Assembly: GCA_964438205.1 (NCBI GenBank)
Contig: CAYTJQ010000010.1
Span: forward strand, 11,902-75,901
Length of the DNA stretch: 64,000 nucleotides
From: Pseudohaliea sp964438205
GTDB lineage: Bacteria; Pseudomonadota; Gammaproteobacteria; Pseudomonadales; Halieaceae
Direction of reading: 5' to 3'
The position numbers and the translations under genes are program-made. The notes beneath the pieces were generated by a model. It worked only from the letters and a program-made list of their open reading frames with translations. It was not told the origin of the DNA and made no database searches. Below are positions 16,018 to 24,644 of the stretch, piece by piece; the stretch's first letter is position 1; every line of letters begins with the position of its first letter.

Positions 16018-16052
16018 AGTGTCCTGTCCGGTGGTCCACCGGACAGGACACT
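16018..16052. repeat. Perfect 17-bp inverted repeat at the bchP stop
   Basis: AGTGTCCTGTCCGGTGG and its exact complement are separated by one T. The right edge overlaps the bchP stop codon (CTA at 16051-16053 on the plus strand). There is no T-tract, so termination is only one possibility; transcript-end protection or an operator are others. It does not match the PpsR spacing (TGT to ACA is 15 bases here, not 12). Confidence 0.85.
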
Positions 16053-17244
16053 AGCGAGCGAAGCCGAGGAGGTGGGCGACGTCCTTGAAGAAGATCCGCA
16101 TATGCGCGACCGGGCGGGCGCGCTGCAGCTTCTTCTGGGTGTAGGCCTGCCAGGTGAGGTACTGGACGTCCGGGTCCCGGCAGATCTTCACGAACTTCTC
16201 CCGACGCTTGTCGGTCGTGTACCAGAAGCGCTGCATGATGCCGAGAATGAAGAACACGCGGCCGTGCTCGCGCATGAAACGCTTGCGCGCTCGCTTGAGC
16301 ACGCGCGCGTCGGCGGTGGCGAGGAACTGCGCCACGGCCTCGCCGGCCAGGCGGCCCCCGACCATGGCGTAGTAGATGCCCTCGCCCGAGGCCGGCGCGA
16401 CCACACCGGCGGCATCGCCGGCGAGGAGTACGTTGCGGCCGTCGTCCCAGCGCTTCAGCGGCTTCAGGGGGATCGGCGCACCCTCCCGGCGCACCGTCCG
16501 GGCGTCGGTCAGGCCCACGTCGGCCCGCAGCATCGCCACGGATGCCGGCGCCGAGAAGCCCTTCTGTTCACTGCCAACGCCGATACTGGTCTTGTCGCCG
16601 TGGGGAAACACCCAGGCATAGAAATCCGGTGACAGGCGCCCCTGGTACCAGACATCGCAGCGCTGCGGGTCGAAGTCGGCGCCGTCGTTGGCCGCCGGCG
16701 ACTCGACGATCTCGTGGTAGGCGAACACCGTGCGCACCTTGTCGCCGCCGGGCACACAGCGCGCGGCCACCCGGGAGCGGGCGCCGTCCGCGCCGATCAC
16801 GGCGCGGGCCACGACCTGCCGCTTCTCGCCCACCGTATCCTTGTCCAGGTAGGTGATGCACACCGTGCCGTCATCGAGGTAGTCGAGGTCCTTGAAGGTG
16901 GCCGTGCGCACCGTCGCGCCGGCCTCCGCCGCCCGCTTGCGCAGCCAGGGGTCGAACACATCGCGGTCCACCATGCCGACGTAGGTATCACCCACCGGCA
17001 TGTCGACGCGCTCGTTCGCCGGGGAGACCATGCGCGCGGCACTGATCCGGGCCACGAGCAGGTGCTGGGGTATGTCGAAGTCCTCGATCAGCCGCGGCGG
17101 AATGGCGCCGCCGCAGGGCTTGATGCGGAAGGCCCGCTCCAGCAGGAGCACGCGGTGCCCGCCGCGAGCGAGGTCCGTGGCAGCGGTCGCGCCGGCGGGA
17201 CCACCACCGACCACGACCACGTCAAAGGTTTCTGTGTCTTGCAT
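16051..17244 (-). CDS. bchP: Geranylgeranyl reductase BchP
   Basis: Reduces the geranylgeranyl tail of bacteriochlorophyll to phytyl, the last step of pigment synthesis, at the membrane. The 397-residue flavoprotein starts with the FAD-binding VVVGGGPAGATAATDLA motif and has LLERAFRIKPCGGAIPP and the GDAAGVVAPASGEGIYYA block typical of the family. It follows the PucC-family gene by five bases and is the third gene after bchG in one leftward unit. A perfect inverted repeat overlaps its stop. Confidence 0.94.
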   Translation of the reverse strand: MQDTETFDVVVVGGGPAGATAATDLARGGHRVLLLERAFRIKPCGGAIPPRLIEDFDIPQHLLVARISAARMVSPANERVDMPVGDTYVGMVDRDVFDPWLRKRAAEAGATVRTATFKDLDYLDDGTVCITYLDKDTVGEKRQVVARAVIGADGARSRVAARCVPGGDKVRTVFAYHEIVESPAANDGADFDPQRCDVWYQGRLSPDFYAWVFPHGDKTSIGVGSEQKGFSAPASVAMLRADVGLTDARTVRREGAPIPLKPLKRWDDGRNVLLAGDAAGVVAPASGEGIYYAMVGGRLAGEAVAQFLATADARVLKRARKRFMREHGRVFFILGIMQRFWYTTDKRREKFVKICRDPDVQYLTWQAYTQKKLQRARPVAHMRIFFKDVAHLLGFAR

Positions 17245-17249
17245 CCGGG

Positions 17250-18620
17250 TTACCTCCCCTGGAGTACTTCGGCCATGGCCACGTCCCCGAAGGTCGCTGC
17301 CGGCCGGTCATCTGTGTTGTCTGCGGTAGCGAGGCGCACGGTCAGGCCGAGCACCGCCGCGTAAAGGAACAGTGCCGCCTCGCCGGAAAAGACGATGGCG
17401 TAGGCGTGCACCGGGTTGTCGAGAAACTGGCGGGACACGTCGATGGCGACGGTGCCGAGAAAACCACCGAGGCCGAAGGCGATGGCCTGGGCGCCGCCCC
17501 AGAGTCCCATGCGAATGCCCTCGCTACGATGCCTGCCGCGACCGGCGAGGGTCATCATCGAGGCGATCGCGGCCACCGCGAACGCACCGTTGGCGACGCC
17601 GAGCAGGAAGACATTGAGACGCAGCGGCCAATACAATGCCTGTCCGCCCCCGTAGGCGATGCCCGCCAGGGCCAGGGCCGAGGCGGCGCAGCCGCCCACG
17701 GTCCACCAGCGGAGCAGGCCCGGTGCGGCGCGGCGCGCGGCGGTACCGGTGATCGCAACGAGCAGCATGCCCAGGAGGACGCCGCCGTGCTGTACGCCCG
17801 CGAGCTGGGTGGACTCCCCGGGCGTCATGCCGAAGACCATGCCCGCGTAGGGTTCCAGGATCAGGTCCTGGGTGCTGTAGGCCAGCATGGACACGAAGAC
17901 GAAGATCGTGAAGCGGCGCGCATCGGCTTCTTCCCAGACCTCGCGCAGCGCCTGGCCGAAACGCGGCCGCGCGGCGCCGTGGGGCAATGCGTCTTGCTCT
18001 GCGACCGGCGCCGACCGGGCGGCGCCCTCCACGCCCCAGAGCGCGAGCAGCGTGAGCAGGAAAGCGGCGGCCGAGACGGTGGCCGTGACGGCCACGAGCC
18101 GCTCGGGGCTGAACGGATCGAGGAAATGCCCGGCAGCGCCGGCGGTAATGGCGAAACCGGCAATCATCATGATCCAGACGATGGTCGCCGCCGCCGCCCG
18201 GCGGCCCGGATCGACCCGCTTGGCGAGGAGCGCGAGCAGCGAGGTCCCCGCCGAGCCGACCCCGAGGCCGATGACCACGAAGGAGCAGACCGCGATGGCG
18301 ACGCCGAGGCCGTGGGCCGTGGCCATGACGGCCGTGCCGGTCGCCGCACCGACCCCGCCGAGGGCGAGGGCGAACATGCCGCCGATGATCCAGGGCGTGC
18401 GACGCCCGCCCACGTCCGAGCGATGGCCGAAGTGCGGCCGGCTCATCTGCACCACGTGGTGCAGGGCCACGAGAAAGCCGGGGAGCATGGCGGGCAAAGC
18501 CAGTTCGACGACCATCACCCGGTTGATGGTGGAGGTGGTGAGCACGACGATGGCGCCGAGCGCGGTCTGCACGAGGCCGAGGCGCACGATGGCCAGCCAG
18601 CCGAGCCCCGGCGCGCTCAC
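17250..18620 (-). CDS. PucC/Bch2-family major facilitator protein
   Basis: A 456-residue, about 12-helix membrane protein of the PucC/LhaA/Bch2 branch of the major facilitator superfamily. Family features are STINRVMVVELALPA near the N terminus, HVVQMSRPHFGHRSDVGGRRTPWI and the Asp/Glu block DLILEPYAGMVFGMTPGEST. It sits between bchG and bchP, exactly where the gene called bch2 (ORF428) lies in Rhodobacter, so it probably helps deliver or insert bacteriochlorophyll during light-harvesting assembly. The coding region overlaps bchG by four bases. One of three family members in the window. Confidence 0.9.
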   Translation of the reverse strand: MSAPGLGWLAIVRLGLVQTALGAIVVLTTSTINRVMVVELALPAMLPGFLVALHHVVQMSRPHFGHRSDVGGRRTPWIIGGMFALALGGVGAATGTAVMATAHGLGVAIAVCSFVVIGLGVGSAGTSLLALLAKRVDPGRRAAAATIVWIMMIAGFAITAGAAGHFLDPFSPERLVAVTATVSAAAFLLTLLALWGVEGAARSAPVAEQDALPHGAARPRFGQALREVWEEADARRFTIFVFVSMLAYSTQDLILEPYAGMVFGMTPGESTQLAGVQHGGVLLGMLLVAITGTAARRAAPGLLRWWTVGGCAASALALAGIAYGGGQALYWPLRLNVFLLGVANGAFAVAAIASMMTLAGRGRHRSEGIRMGLWGGAQAIAFGLGGFLGTVAIDVSRQFLDNPVHAYAIVFSGEAALFLYAAVLGLTVRLATADNTDDRPAATFGDVAMAEVLQGR

Positions 18621-19531
18621 AGGGCAGCCCCGAGGCCGCGCACGGCCGCTGCACTGGTCATCATACCGAGCACATAGAGGGTCACCCCGGTACCGTTGTA
18701 CCAGGGCGCGAGACCTTTCGGGTCAGTGAGCAGTCGCTTCATCGCCAACCCCTGTAATGCCAGCATCCCGGCGACGACAGCGGCGTGCCAGGGACGGTCC
18801 CAGGAAAGCAGCAGCGCGATGACCGCGACCTGTGGCAGCGCCATGACCACGCAGGCCAGCTTCGCCGCCCGCTCCGGGCCCAGCTGCACCGGGATCGTGC
18901 GCACCCCGAGGCGGCGGTCCCCCTCGATGGCCTTGAAGTCGTTGAGCGTCATGATGCCGTGGGCGCCGAGGCTGTAGAGCACGGCGAGGAGCAGGATCGG
19001 CACCGGCGGCAGCACCCCGCCGAGCATGACCGCCGCCCCGGTCACCCAGGCGAGCCCCTCGTAGGCGAAGCCGCAGGCCGCGTTGCCCCACCAGCCGTTG
19101 AGCTTGAGCCGCGCGGGCGGCGCGCTGTAGGCCCAGGCGAGAGCGAGGCCGAGGAGCGTCGCCCAGAACACCGCGGGGCCGAGCACCCAGGCCACGGGCA
19201 GCGCAAGCAGGGACCAGAAAATGGCGTAGTAGAGGCCGATATTCCCGGGGACGCGGCCGGAAGGAATGGGCCGGCCCGGCTCGTTGATGGCGTCGACCTC
19301 GCGGTCGAACCAGTCGTTGACCACCTGGCTGGCCCCGCAGACCAGGGGCCCGGCCAGGATAATGCCGGCGACGAAGGCCCAGGGGCGCTCCAGTAGCGGC
19401 GTACCGGCCGAGACGACACCGCAGCCGAAGGCCCACATGGGCGGAAACCACGTGATGGGCTTGAGGAGCTGCAGGAGCGCCTTGGGATCGACGCGCGCAC
19501 CCCCGCTGACGACAGACTCGGAGCCTTGCAT
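18617..19531 (-). CDS. bchG: Bacteriochlorophyll synthase BchG
   Basis: A UbiA-family prenyltransferase that esterifies bacteriochlorophyllide a with geranylgeranyl diphosphate. The 304-residue membrane protein has the first Asp-rich motif NDWFDREVDAINEPGRPIPS and the second, LNDFKAIEGDRRLGVRTIP, plus about eight hydrophobic helices. It is the first gene of the leftward unit bchG-PucC-like-bchP; two PpsR-type operators lie 30-80 bases upstream, between it and the end of ppsR. Confidence 0.95.
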   Translation of the reverse strand: MQGSESVVSGGARVDPKALLQLLKPITWFPPMWAFGCGVVSAGTPLLERPWAFVAGIILAGPLVCGASQVVNDWFDREVDAINEPGRPIPSGRVPGNIGLYYAIFWSLLALPVAWVLGPAVFWATLLGLALAWAYSAPPARLKLNGWWGNAACGFAYEGLAWVTGAAVMLGGVLPPVPILLLAVLYSLGAHGIMTLNDFKAIEGDRRLGVRTIPVQLGPERAAKLACVVMALPQVAVIALLLSWDRPWHAAVVAGMLALQGLAMKRLLTDPKGLAPWYNGTGVTLYVLGMMTSAAAVRGLGAAL

Positions 19532-19560
19532 ACCCCGACTATAGAAGCGCCCCCGGGGAG

Positions 19561-19612
19561 CGTCAATCAGGATTTACACTTTTGGCGCGAGAACTGTCAG
19601 ATTATCTTGACA
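19561..19612. promoter_or_regulatory. PpsR operators upstream of bchG
   Basis: 19595-19612 reads TGTCAGATTATCTTGACA, a full TGTc-N10-gACA palindrome. 19561-19578 is a second, one-mismatch copy (CGT-N12-ACA), 16 bases away. On the minus strand a CTGACA about 18 bases before TAAATC could be the bchG -35/-10. Confidence 0.72.
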
Positions 19613-19643
19613 GAGCGCAAGGCGGTGGCGCCGGGGGGCACCC

Positions 19644-21026
19644 TCAGGAGGAGATAACGTCCGACTCAACCCCGGAAATGTCGTAGCGCCGGAGCTTTGC
19701 GTAGAGGCTCTGGCGGCTCAGGCCGAGGAGTTCGGCGGCGGAGGCCCGGTTGTCCTGCGTGAGCTCCAGCGCCGCGCGGATGCACATGGCCTCGATGATG
19801 TCCGTGGACTCGCGGACCAGCTCCTTCAGGGGCATGCGGCCGACCCGGCGCGTGATCTGCTCGATGGACGCGGGCAGGCTCTCGCCGCTCGGCTGGCCGT
19901 CGCTGACCCGCCGGCTGACATCGCGGATATAAAAGGCGAGCCGGCCCCGGGGGGCGTCGTCGAGGGTGCAGGCGGAGATCTCGACGTCCGTGTTCACGCC
20001 GCCCTCGCCACGGAGCACCGTGGAGAAAAGCTTCACCGATCCACGCTCATTGAGGTTGGACAGCAGCACGGAGAGATCCACCCCGGAGCGGCCCAGCCAG
20101 CGGTCGGCGGAAAGGCCCGTGATCCGGTCCTCACCCAGCACCTGCGCCAGGTCCAGGAAGGTCTTGTTGGCGGCCAGCACGCGGCCTTCCGGGTCGGTGA
20201 GCAGCACCGCATCGGGGGCCCGCTGCAGGCTCGGCGGCAGCGGTTGCTCATCGCCGCCGGCACGCTCGGCGCTTTCCAGGGCGAAGCGCACCAGGAAACG
20301 GGCCTCGCTGCCCTGGCGCAGATAGCTGACCACCACGGTCAACGGCGCGTCGGAAGCGGCGCGGGTCACACCGGAGAGCACCGCCCTGCCGGTAGCCTGG
20401 GCCTCGGCGAGCAGTCCGGCAATATCACGCTGAGAGCGCTCGGAGAGACCCGGGGGGAAGGGCTTGCCGACGACCCGGTTGCCGCCACCCAGCAGCTCGC
20501 TCGCGGCCGGGTTCGCCTCCAGGACCCGGCTGCTGCCCGCATCCACGACCAGAATGGCGTCGGCGATCATGTCGAACAGCTGGCGGTAGCGGGTCTCGAC
20601 CTGGCGCAGGCGCCAGTAATCCTGCTCGAGGGCCTGCTGGGCATTGAGCAGTTGCTGGCGGAGGCTGGCCACGGGGCGCATGTCGCGCCCCGCGGCGATC
20701 ACGCCCTCGCCGTCCGGCAGGGCGACGAGCCGGTATTCCACCGGCAGCGGCGCGCCGTCTTCCAGGATATGGGCGAGGTCGATGCGCTGGGGCCTGTCGG
20801 GGTGGGCACGCACGGCAGCCAGGGCATCGGCGAGGCGCTGCCGGCTGTCGCCTTCCACCGTATCGAGGAGGGAGCGGCCGAGCCAGCGATCGTCGATATG
20901 CGCCGCCAGCTCGCCCCCATCCAGCACAAGTTCAGCAATCCCGCCGTCGCTGTCGAGGACGAAACCAATGTCGGCTACCTTGGCGAGCAATCCGACCAGC
21001 GCTGAAGCGTCCAAATCGACGGCCAT
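19644..21026 (-). CDS. ppsR: Photosynthesis gene repressor PpsR/CrtJ
   Basis: Redox-sensitive repressor of bch, crt and light-harvesting genes. The 460-residue protein has an N-terminal PAS-like domain, a coiled linker (about 118-140, LRQQLLNAQQALEQDYW), two further PAS domains (about 140-250 and 265-375) and a Fis-type helix-turn-helix at the C terminus (RASAAELLGLSRQSLYAKLRRY). Only two cysteines are present: Cys415 inside the DNA-binding domain (EAMCIRAAL), matching the redox cysteine of CrtJ, and Cys353 (ISACTL). The other CrtJ redox cysteine, between the PAS domains, is not seen. The gene is divergent from bchF, with its target sites in the shared promoter region. Confidence 0.94.
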   Translation of the reverse strand: MAVDLDASALVGLLAKVADIGFVLDSDGGIAELVLDGGELAAHIDDRWLGRSLLDTVEGDSRQRLADALAAVRAHPDRPQRIDLAHILEDGAPLPVEYRLVALPDGEGVIAAGRDMRPVASLRQQLLNAQQALEQDYWRLRQVETRYRQLFDMIADAILVVDAGSSRVLEANPAASELLGGGNRVVGKPFPPGLSERSQRDIAGLLAEAQATGRAVLSGVTRAASDAPLTVVVSYLRQGSEARFLVRFALESAERAGGDEQPLPPSLQRAPDAVLLTDPEGRVLAANKTFLDLAQVLGEDRITGLSADRWLGRSGVDLSVLLSNLNERGSVKLFSTVLRGEGGVNTDVEISACTLDDAPRGRLAFYIRDVSRRVSDGQPSGESLPASIEQITRRVGRMPLKELVRESTDIIEAMCIRAALELTQDNRASAAELLGLSRQSLYAKLRRYDISGVESDVISS

Positions 21027-21158
21027 GCCCTCGCATCCGCAATTATAAATAATGGCATTTTTATATCTTTTGCCGATAAACGGCGGAAGCGCAGATTATA
21101 CACATCCCCCACCCAGACACACGCTCTTGCGGCATGTAAAGAAAGTAAACGCCATGTT

Positions 21159-21233
21159 TTGATATTTGTCAATTTCACTAGACTCATGAAGGTGTCAGGT
21201 TTAGTTGACAACTCTCGGCGAGAGGACTAACTT
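21159..21233. promoter_or_regulatory. bchF/ppsR divergent control region: FNR-like box, tandem PpsR operators, promoter
   Basis: Three elements overlap here. An FNR-like box TTGAT-ATTT-GTCAA (9 of 10 consensus bases) lies at 21159-21172. A degenerate PpsR site TGT-N12-ACT lies at 21167-21184 and a full one, TGTCAGGTTTAGTTGACA, at 21193-21210, exactly 8 bases apart. The TTGACA ending the second site is a perfect -35, and TAACTT (21228-21233) lies 17 bases on, giving a sigma-70-type promoter for bchF. The 244-base gap also serves ppsR on the other strand. Confidence 0.75.
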
Positions 21234-21270
21234 TTCAGGAGCAGCAGATAAGTAGCGGTTGGTAGGACCC

Positions 21271-21801
21271 ATGGCAGCACATCCCCAAGGTGCGGGCAGC
21301 GCCTCCTTATATACACCGGAGCAGCGCCGCCGACGGGACGAGTCTCCCTGGACCCTGGTCCAGGGGATCCTCGCCCCGCTCCAGTTCCTCGTCTTCCTGG
21401 TGAGCCTGGCACTGGTGGTGAACTTTCTCCTCAATGGCACGGGCCTCGGCGCCGCGACCGCGTCCATCGTGCTGAAGACCGGCATCCTCTACACGATCAT
21501 GGTCACCGGGGCCATCTGGGAAAAGGTCGTGTTCGGCCAGTACCTCTTCGCCCCGGCTTTCTACTGGGAAGACATGGTGAGCATGCTGGTGATCGCCCTG
21601 CACACGGCCTACCTGCTGAGTTGGGTCTTCGACTGGTTCACCCCGGCCGGGCAGATGTGGATCGCCCTGGCCGCCTACGGCGCCTATGTCATCAACGCCG
21701 CACAGTTCCTTCTCAAGCTGCGCGCCGCCCGGCTGCAGGAGGCCGCCAACAGGGCCGCCAACACAGCCGCCGGCGGCACACTCGCGGGAGCCGCAGAATG
21801 A
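21271..21801 (+). CDS. bchF: 2-vinyl (3-vinyl) bacteriochlorophyllide hydratase BchF
   Basis: Hydrates the vinyl group on ring A on the way from chlorophyllide to bacteriochlorophyllide. The protein has 176 residues from ATG 21271 (AGGA seven bases ahead), with a YTPEQRRRRDESPWTLVQG opening and about four membrane helices, including TGILYTIMVTGAIWEKVVFGQYLFAP, a segment typical of BchF in its central part. First gene of the long rightward unit bchFNBHLM-lhaA-puhABC. The stop overlaps the bchN start (ATGA). Confidence 0.94.
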   Translation: MAAHPQGAGSASLYTPEQRRRRDESPWTLVQGILAPLQFLVFLVSLALVVNFLLNGTGLGAATASIVLKTGILYTIMVTGAIWEKVVFGQYLFAPAFYWEDMVSMLVIALHTAYLLSWVFDWFTPAGQMWIALAAYGAYVINAAQFLLKLRAARLQEAANRAANTAAGGTLAGAAE

Positions 21802-23072
21802 GCAACGCCGTCCTCGCCAGCGATCGCCCCGGCAGCACGCCGATCACCCAGGAGCGCGGCCAGCGCGCCGTGTTCTGCGGCCTCACGTCGATCATCTGGC
21901 TGCATCGCAAGATCCAGGATGCCTTTTTCCTCGTCGTGGGCTCACGCACCTGCGCCCACCTGATCCAGTCCGCCGCCGGCGTGATGATCTTCGCCGAACC
22001 GCGCTTCGCCACCGCGGTCCTGCAGGACCGGGATCTCGCCGGCCTCGCCGATGCCAACGAAGAACTCGACCGGGTCGCGGCGCAGGTGATCGCCCGGCGC
22101 CCGGAGATCAAGACCATCTTCCTGGTCAGCTCCTGCCCCTCGGAGGTGATCAAGCTCGACCTGGCCAACGCCGCCCAGCGCCTGGCGCAGAAATACGACG
22201 GCCGGGTCCGCTTCGTCGATTACTCCGGCAGCGGCATCGAGACCACCTTCACCCAGGGCGAGGACAGCTGCCTGGAAAGCCTCGCAGCGAAGCTGCCCGC
22301 CGACGACAGCGGCGCGCCGGCCCTGCTGGTCGCCGGCAGCCTTCCGGATATCGTCGAGGACCAGTTTGCCCGCCTTTTCGAGCAGCTTGGCATCGGCCCG
22401 GTGCACTTCTTCCCCGCGCGCAGCTCTACGGGCATGCCACCGGTGGGGCCCAATACCCGGCTCCTGCTCGCCCAGCCTTTCCTGGGCAACGCCACCCGCG
22501 CTCTCGAGAAGCGCGGCGCACAGCTCCTCAAGGCCCCCTACCCCTACGGCGCCGAGGGCACCACGGCGTGGCTGCGCGCAGCCGCAGACGCCTTCGGCGT
22601 GCCCCCGGCGCATTTCGAACAGGTGACGGCGGCGCCCCGGGCGCGTGCCGAGCGGGCGCTGCAGGCGCCGCGGGAACGGCTCGCCGGCAAGCGCATCGCC
22701 TTCCTGCCCGACTCGCAGATGGAGCTGCCTCTCGCCCGTTTCCTGCAGCGCGAGTGCGGCATGGAACTCGGCGAGATCGGCACGCCCTTCTTCGACCAGC
22801 AAACCATGGCCGCCGAGCTACCGCTGCTGCCCGAAGGCGTGCGCATCACCGAGGGCCAGGACCTCGATCCGCAGCTCGACCGCGTGCGCGCGGACCGGCC
22901 GGATCTCACGGTCTGCGGCCTGGGCATCGCCAACCCGCTGGAATCCGAGGGGCTGCGCACCAAGTGGTCCATTGAACTGGTCTTCACCCCCGTGCACGGC
23001 TACGACCAGGCTGGCGATCTCGCCGGCCTGTTCACGCGGCCGCTGGCACGGCAGGACATGCTGGAGGTATAG
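21798..23072 (+). CDS. bchN: Dark-operative protochlorophyllide reductase subunit N
   Basis: With BchB forms the nitrogenase-like NB component that reduces ring D of protochlorophyllide independently of light. The 424-residue protein has the three cysteines that hold the [4Fe-4S] NB-cluster: Cys27 (FCGLTS), Cys52 (SRTCAHL) and Cys113 (SSCPSEV). The frame is open to 21621 but the start is ATG 21798, overlapping the bchF stop. Active only where its iron-sulphur clusters survive, so it works at low oxygen. Confidence 0.96.
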   Translation: MSNAVLASDRPGSTPITQERGQRAVFCGLTSIIWLHRKIQDAFFLVVGSRTCAHLIQSAAGVMIFAEPRFATAVLQDRDLAGLADANEELDRVAAQVIARRPEIKTIFLVSSCPSEVIKLDLANAAQRLAQKYDGRVRFVDYSGSGIETTFTQGEDSCLESLAAKLPADDSGAPALLVAGSLPDIVEDQFARLFEQLGIGPVHFFPARSSTGMPPVGPNTRLLLAQPFLGNATRALEKRGAQLLKAPYPYGAEGTTAWLRAAADAFGVPPAHFEQVTAAPRARAERALQAPRERLAGKRIAFLPDSQMELPLARFLQRECGMELGEIGTPFFDQQTMAAELPLLPEGVRITEGQDLDPQLDRVRADRPDLTVCGLGIANPLESEGLRTKWSIELVFTPVHGYDQAGDLAGLFTRPLARQDMLEV

Positions 23073-23078
23073 GCAGCG

Positions 23079-24644
23079 ATGGAGCTGACCTTCTGGACCT
23101 ACGAAGGCCCGCCTCACGTCGGCGCCATCCGCATCGCCAATTCCATGCGCGGTGTCCACCTGCTGCTGCACTCGCCCCAGGGCGACACCTACGCGGACCT
23201 GCTCTTCACCATGATCGAGCGGGATCGCAAGCGGCCCCCGGTGACCTACACCACGTTCCAGGCCCGGGACCTCGGTTCCGATACGGCCGAACTGGTCACC
23301 AGCACGCTGCAGCGCACCGTGGACCGCTTCCGCCCGAGCGTACTGCTGGTCGGCGACTCCTGCACGGCGGAGCTCATCCAGGACCAGCCGGGCACCCTCG
23401 CCACCGGCGCGGGGTTAAACGTCCCGATCATCCCGCTGGAGATGCTGGCCTACTCGCGCAAGGAGAACTGGGGCGCCGCCGAGACCTTCTACTCGCTCGT
23501 GCGCGGGCTCTTGAACCGCCAGGCGCCGGAGCCCGGCTGGACCCGCCCGCCGCGGCCGGAAGGACAGCGGCCGAAGGTCAACCTCCTCGGTCCGACCTCC
23601 CTCGGCTTCCGCTGCCGCGACGACATCATCGAAGTACGGAAACTGCTGGAAAGCGTCGGCGTGGACGTCGGCGTCGTCGCGCCCCTGGGCGCGAGCCCGC
23701 AGGACCTGCTGCGCATACCGGAGGCCGACGCCAACCTCTGCCTCTACCCGGAGGTGGCGGACACCACCTGCGCCTGGCTGCAGCGGACCTTCAAGCAGCC
23801 GACGATCGGCACGGTGCCCATCGGCGTCGGCGCCACCCGCGACTTTCTCCAGGAGCTCGCCGAGACCCTGGGCCTCACCGGCTGCGAGGTCACCGCCGAC
23901 GCCGTCTGCCGCCTGCCCTGGTATTCCCGCTCTGTCGACTCGACCTACCTGACCGGCAAGCGGGTGTTCATCTTCGGCGACGCCACCCACGCCCTCGCGG
24001 CGGCCCGCATGGCCCGCGAGGAAATGGGCTTCGAGGTCGTCGGCCTCGGCACCTACGCCCGGGAGCAGGCCCGCGCCGTGCGCAAGGCCGCGAAGGATTA
24101 CGGCCTCGAGGCACTCATCACGGACAACTACCTGGAAGTGGAAAAGGCCGTGGCCGAGCTGCAGCCGGAGCTTGTCCTCGGCACGCAGATGGAGCGGCAC
24201 ATCGCCAAGAAGCTCGGTATCGGCTGCGCGGTCATCTCGACCCCGGCCCACGTGCAGGACTACCCGGCACGCTACTCGCCGCAGATGGGCTTCGAGGGTG
24301 CCAACGTGATCTTCGATACCTGGGTTCATCCGCTGGTCATGGGGCTGGAGGAGCACCTCCTGACCATGTTCCGGGAAGACTTCGAGTTCAACGACGACAA
24401 GGTGCCCTCGCACCTGGCCGCCGTGGGCGGCACCAGCCACCGGCCTGCCGAAGCGCCGCCAGCCGACGGCGATGACGATGCCGCCATCCGCTGGGACGCC
24501 GATGCCGAGAAGGAGCTGAAGAAGATCCCCTTCTTCGTGCGCGGCAAGGCCCGCCGGAACACGGAAAAGTACGCGATGGAGCGCGGCGTGGCCGCCATCA
24601 ACGTGGAGACGCTCTATGAAGCGAAAGCGCACTTCAGCCGCTGA
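23079..24644 (+). CDS. bchB: Dark-operative protochlorophyllide reductase subunit B
   Basis: Second half of the NB catalytic component. The 521-residue protein supplies the unusual aspartate ligand of the NB-cluster, Asp36 in SPQGDTYADLL, at exactly the position known for BchB. The C-terminal region after about residue 460 (AIRWDADAEKELKKIPFFVRGKARR, split here only for description) is the conserved small domain over the substrate pocket. It starts six bases after bchN. Its 3' end overlaps the bchH start by 29 bases. Confidence 0.95.
   Translation: MELTFWTYEGPPHVGAIRIANSMRGVHLLLHSPQGDTYADLLFTMIERDRKRPPVTYTTFQARDLGSDTAELVTSTLQRTVDRFRPSVLLVGDSCTAELIQDQPGTLATGAGLNVPIIPLEMLAYSRKENWGAAETFYSLVRGLLNRQAPEPGWTRPPRPEGQRPKVNLLGPTSLGFRCRDDIIEVRKLLESVGVDVGVVAPLGASPQDLLRIPEADANLCLYPEVADTTCAWLQRTFKQPTIGTVPIGVGATRDFLQELAETLGLTGCEVTADAVCRLPWYSRSVDSTYLTGKRVFIFGDATHALAAARMAREEMGFEVVGLGTYAREQARAVRKAAKDYGLEALITDNYLEVEKAVAELQPELVLGTQMERHIAKKLGIGCAVISTPAHVQDYPARYSPQMGFEGANVIFDTWVHPLVMGLEEHLLTMFREDFEFNDDKVPSHLAAVGGTSHRPAEAPPADGDDDAAIRWDADAEKELKKIPFFVRGKARRNTEKYAMERGVAAINVETLYEAKAHFSR

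Noticed and set aside
16018..16052. Inverted repeat as a PpsR operator
   Set aside because: TGT and ACA are present but 15 bases apart, not 12, and it lies at the 3' end of a gene.
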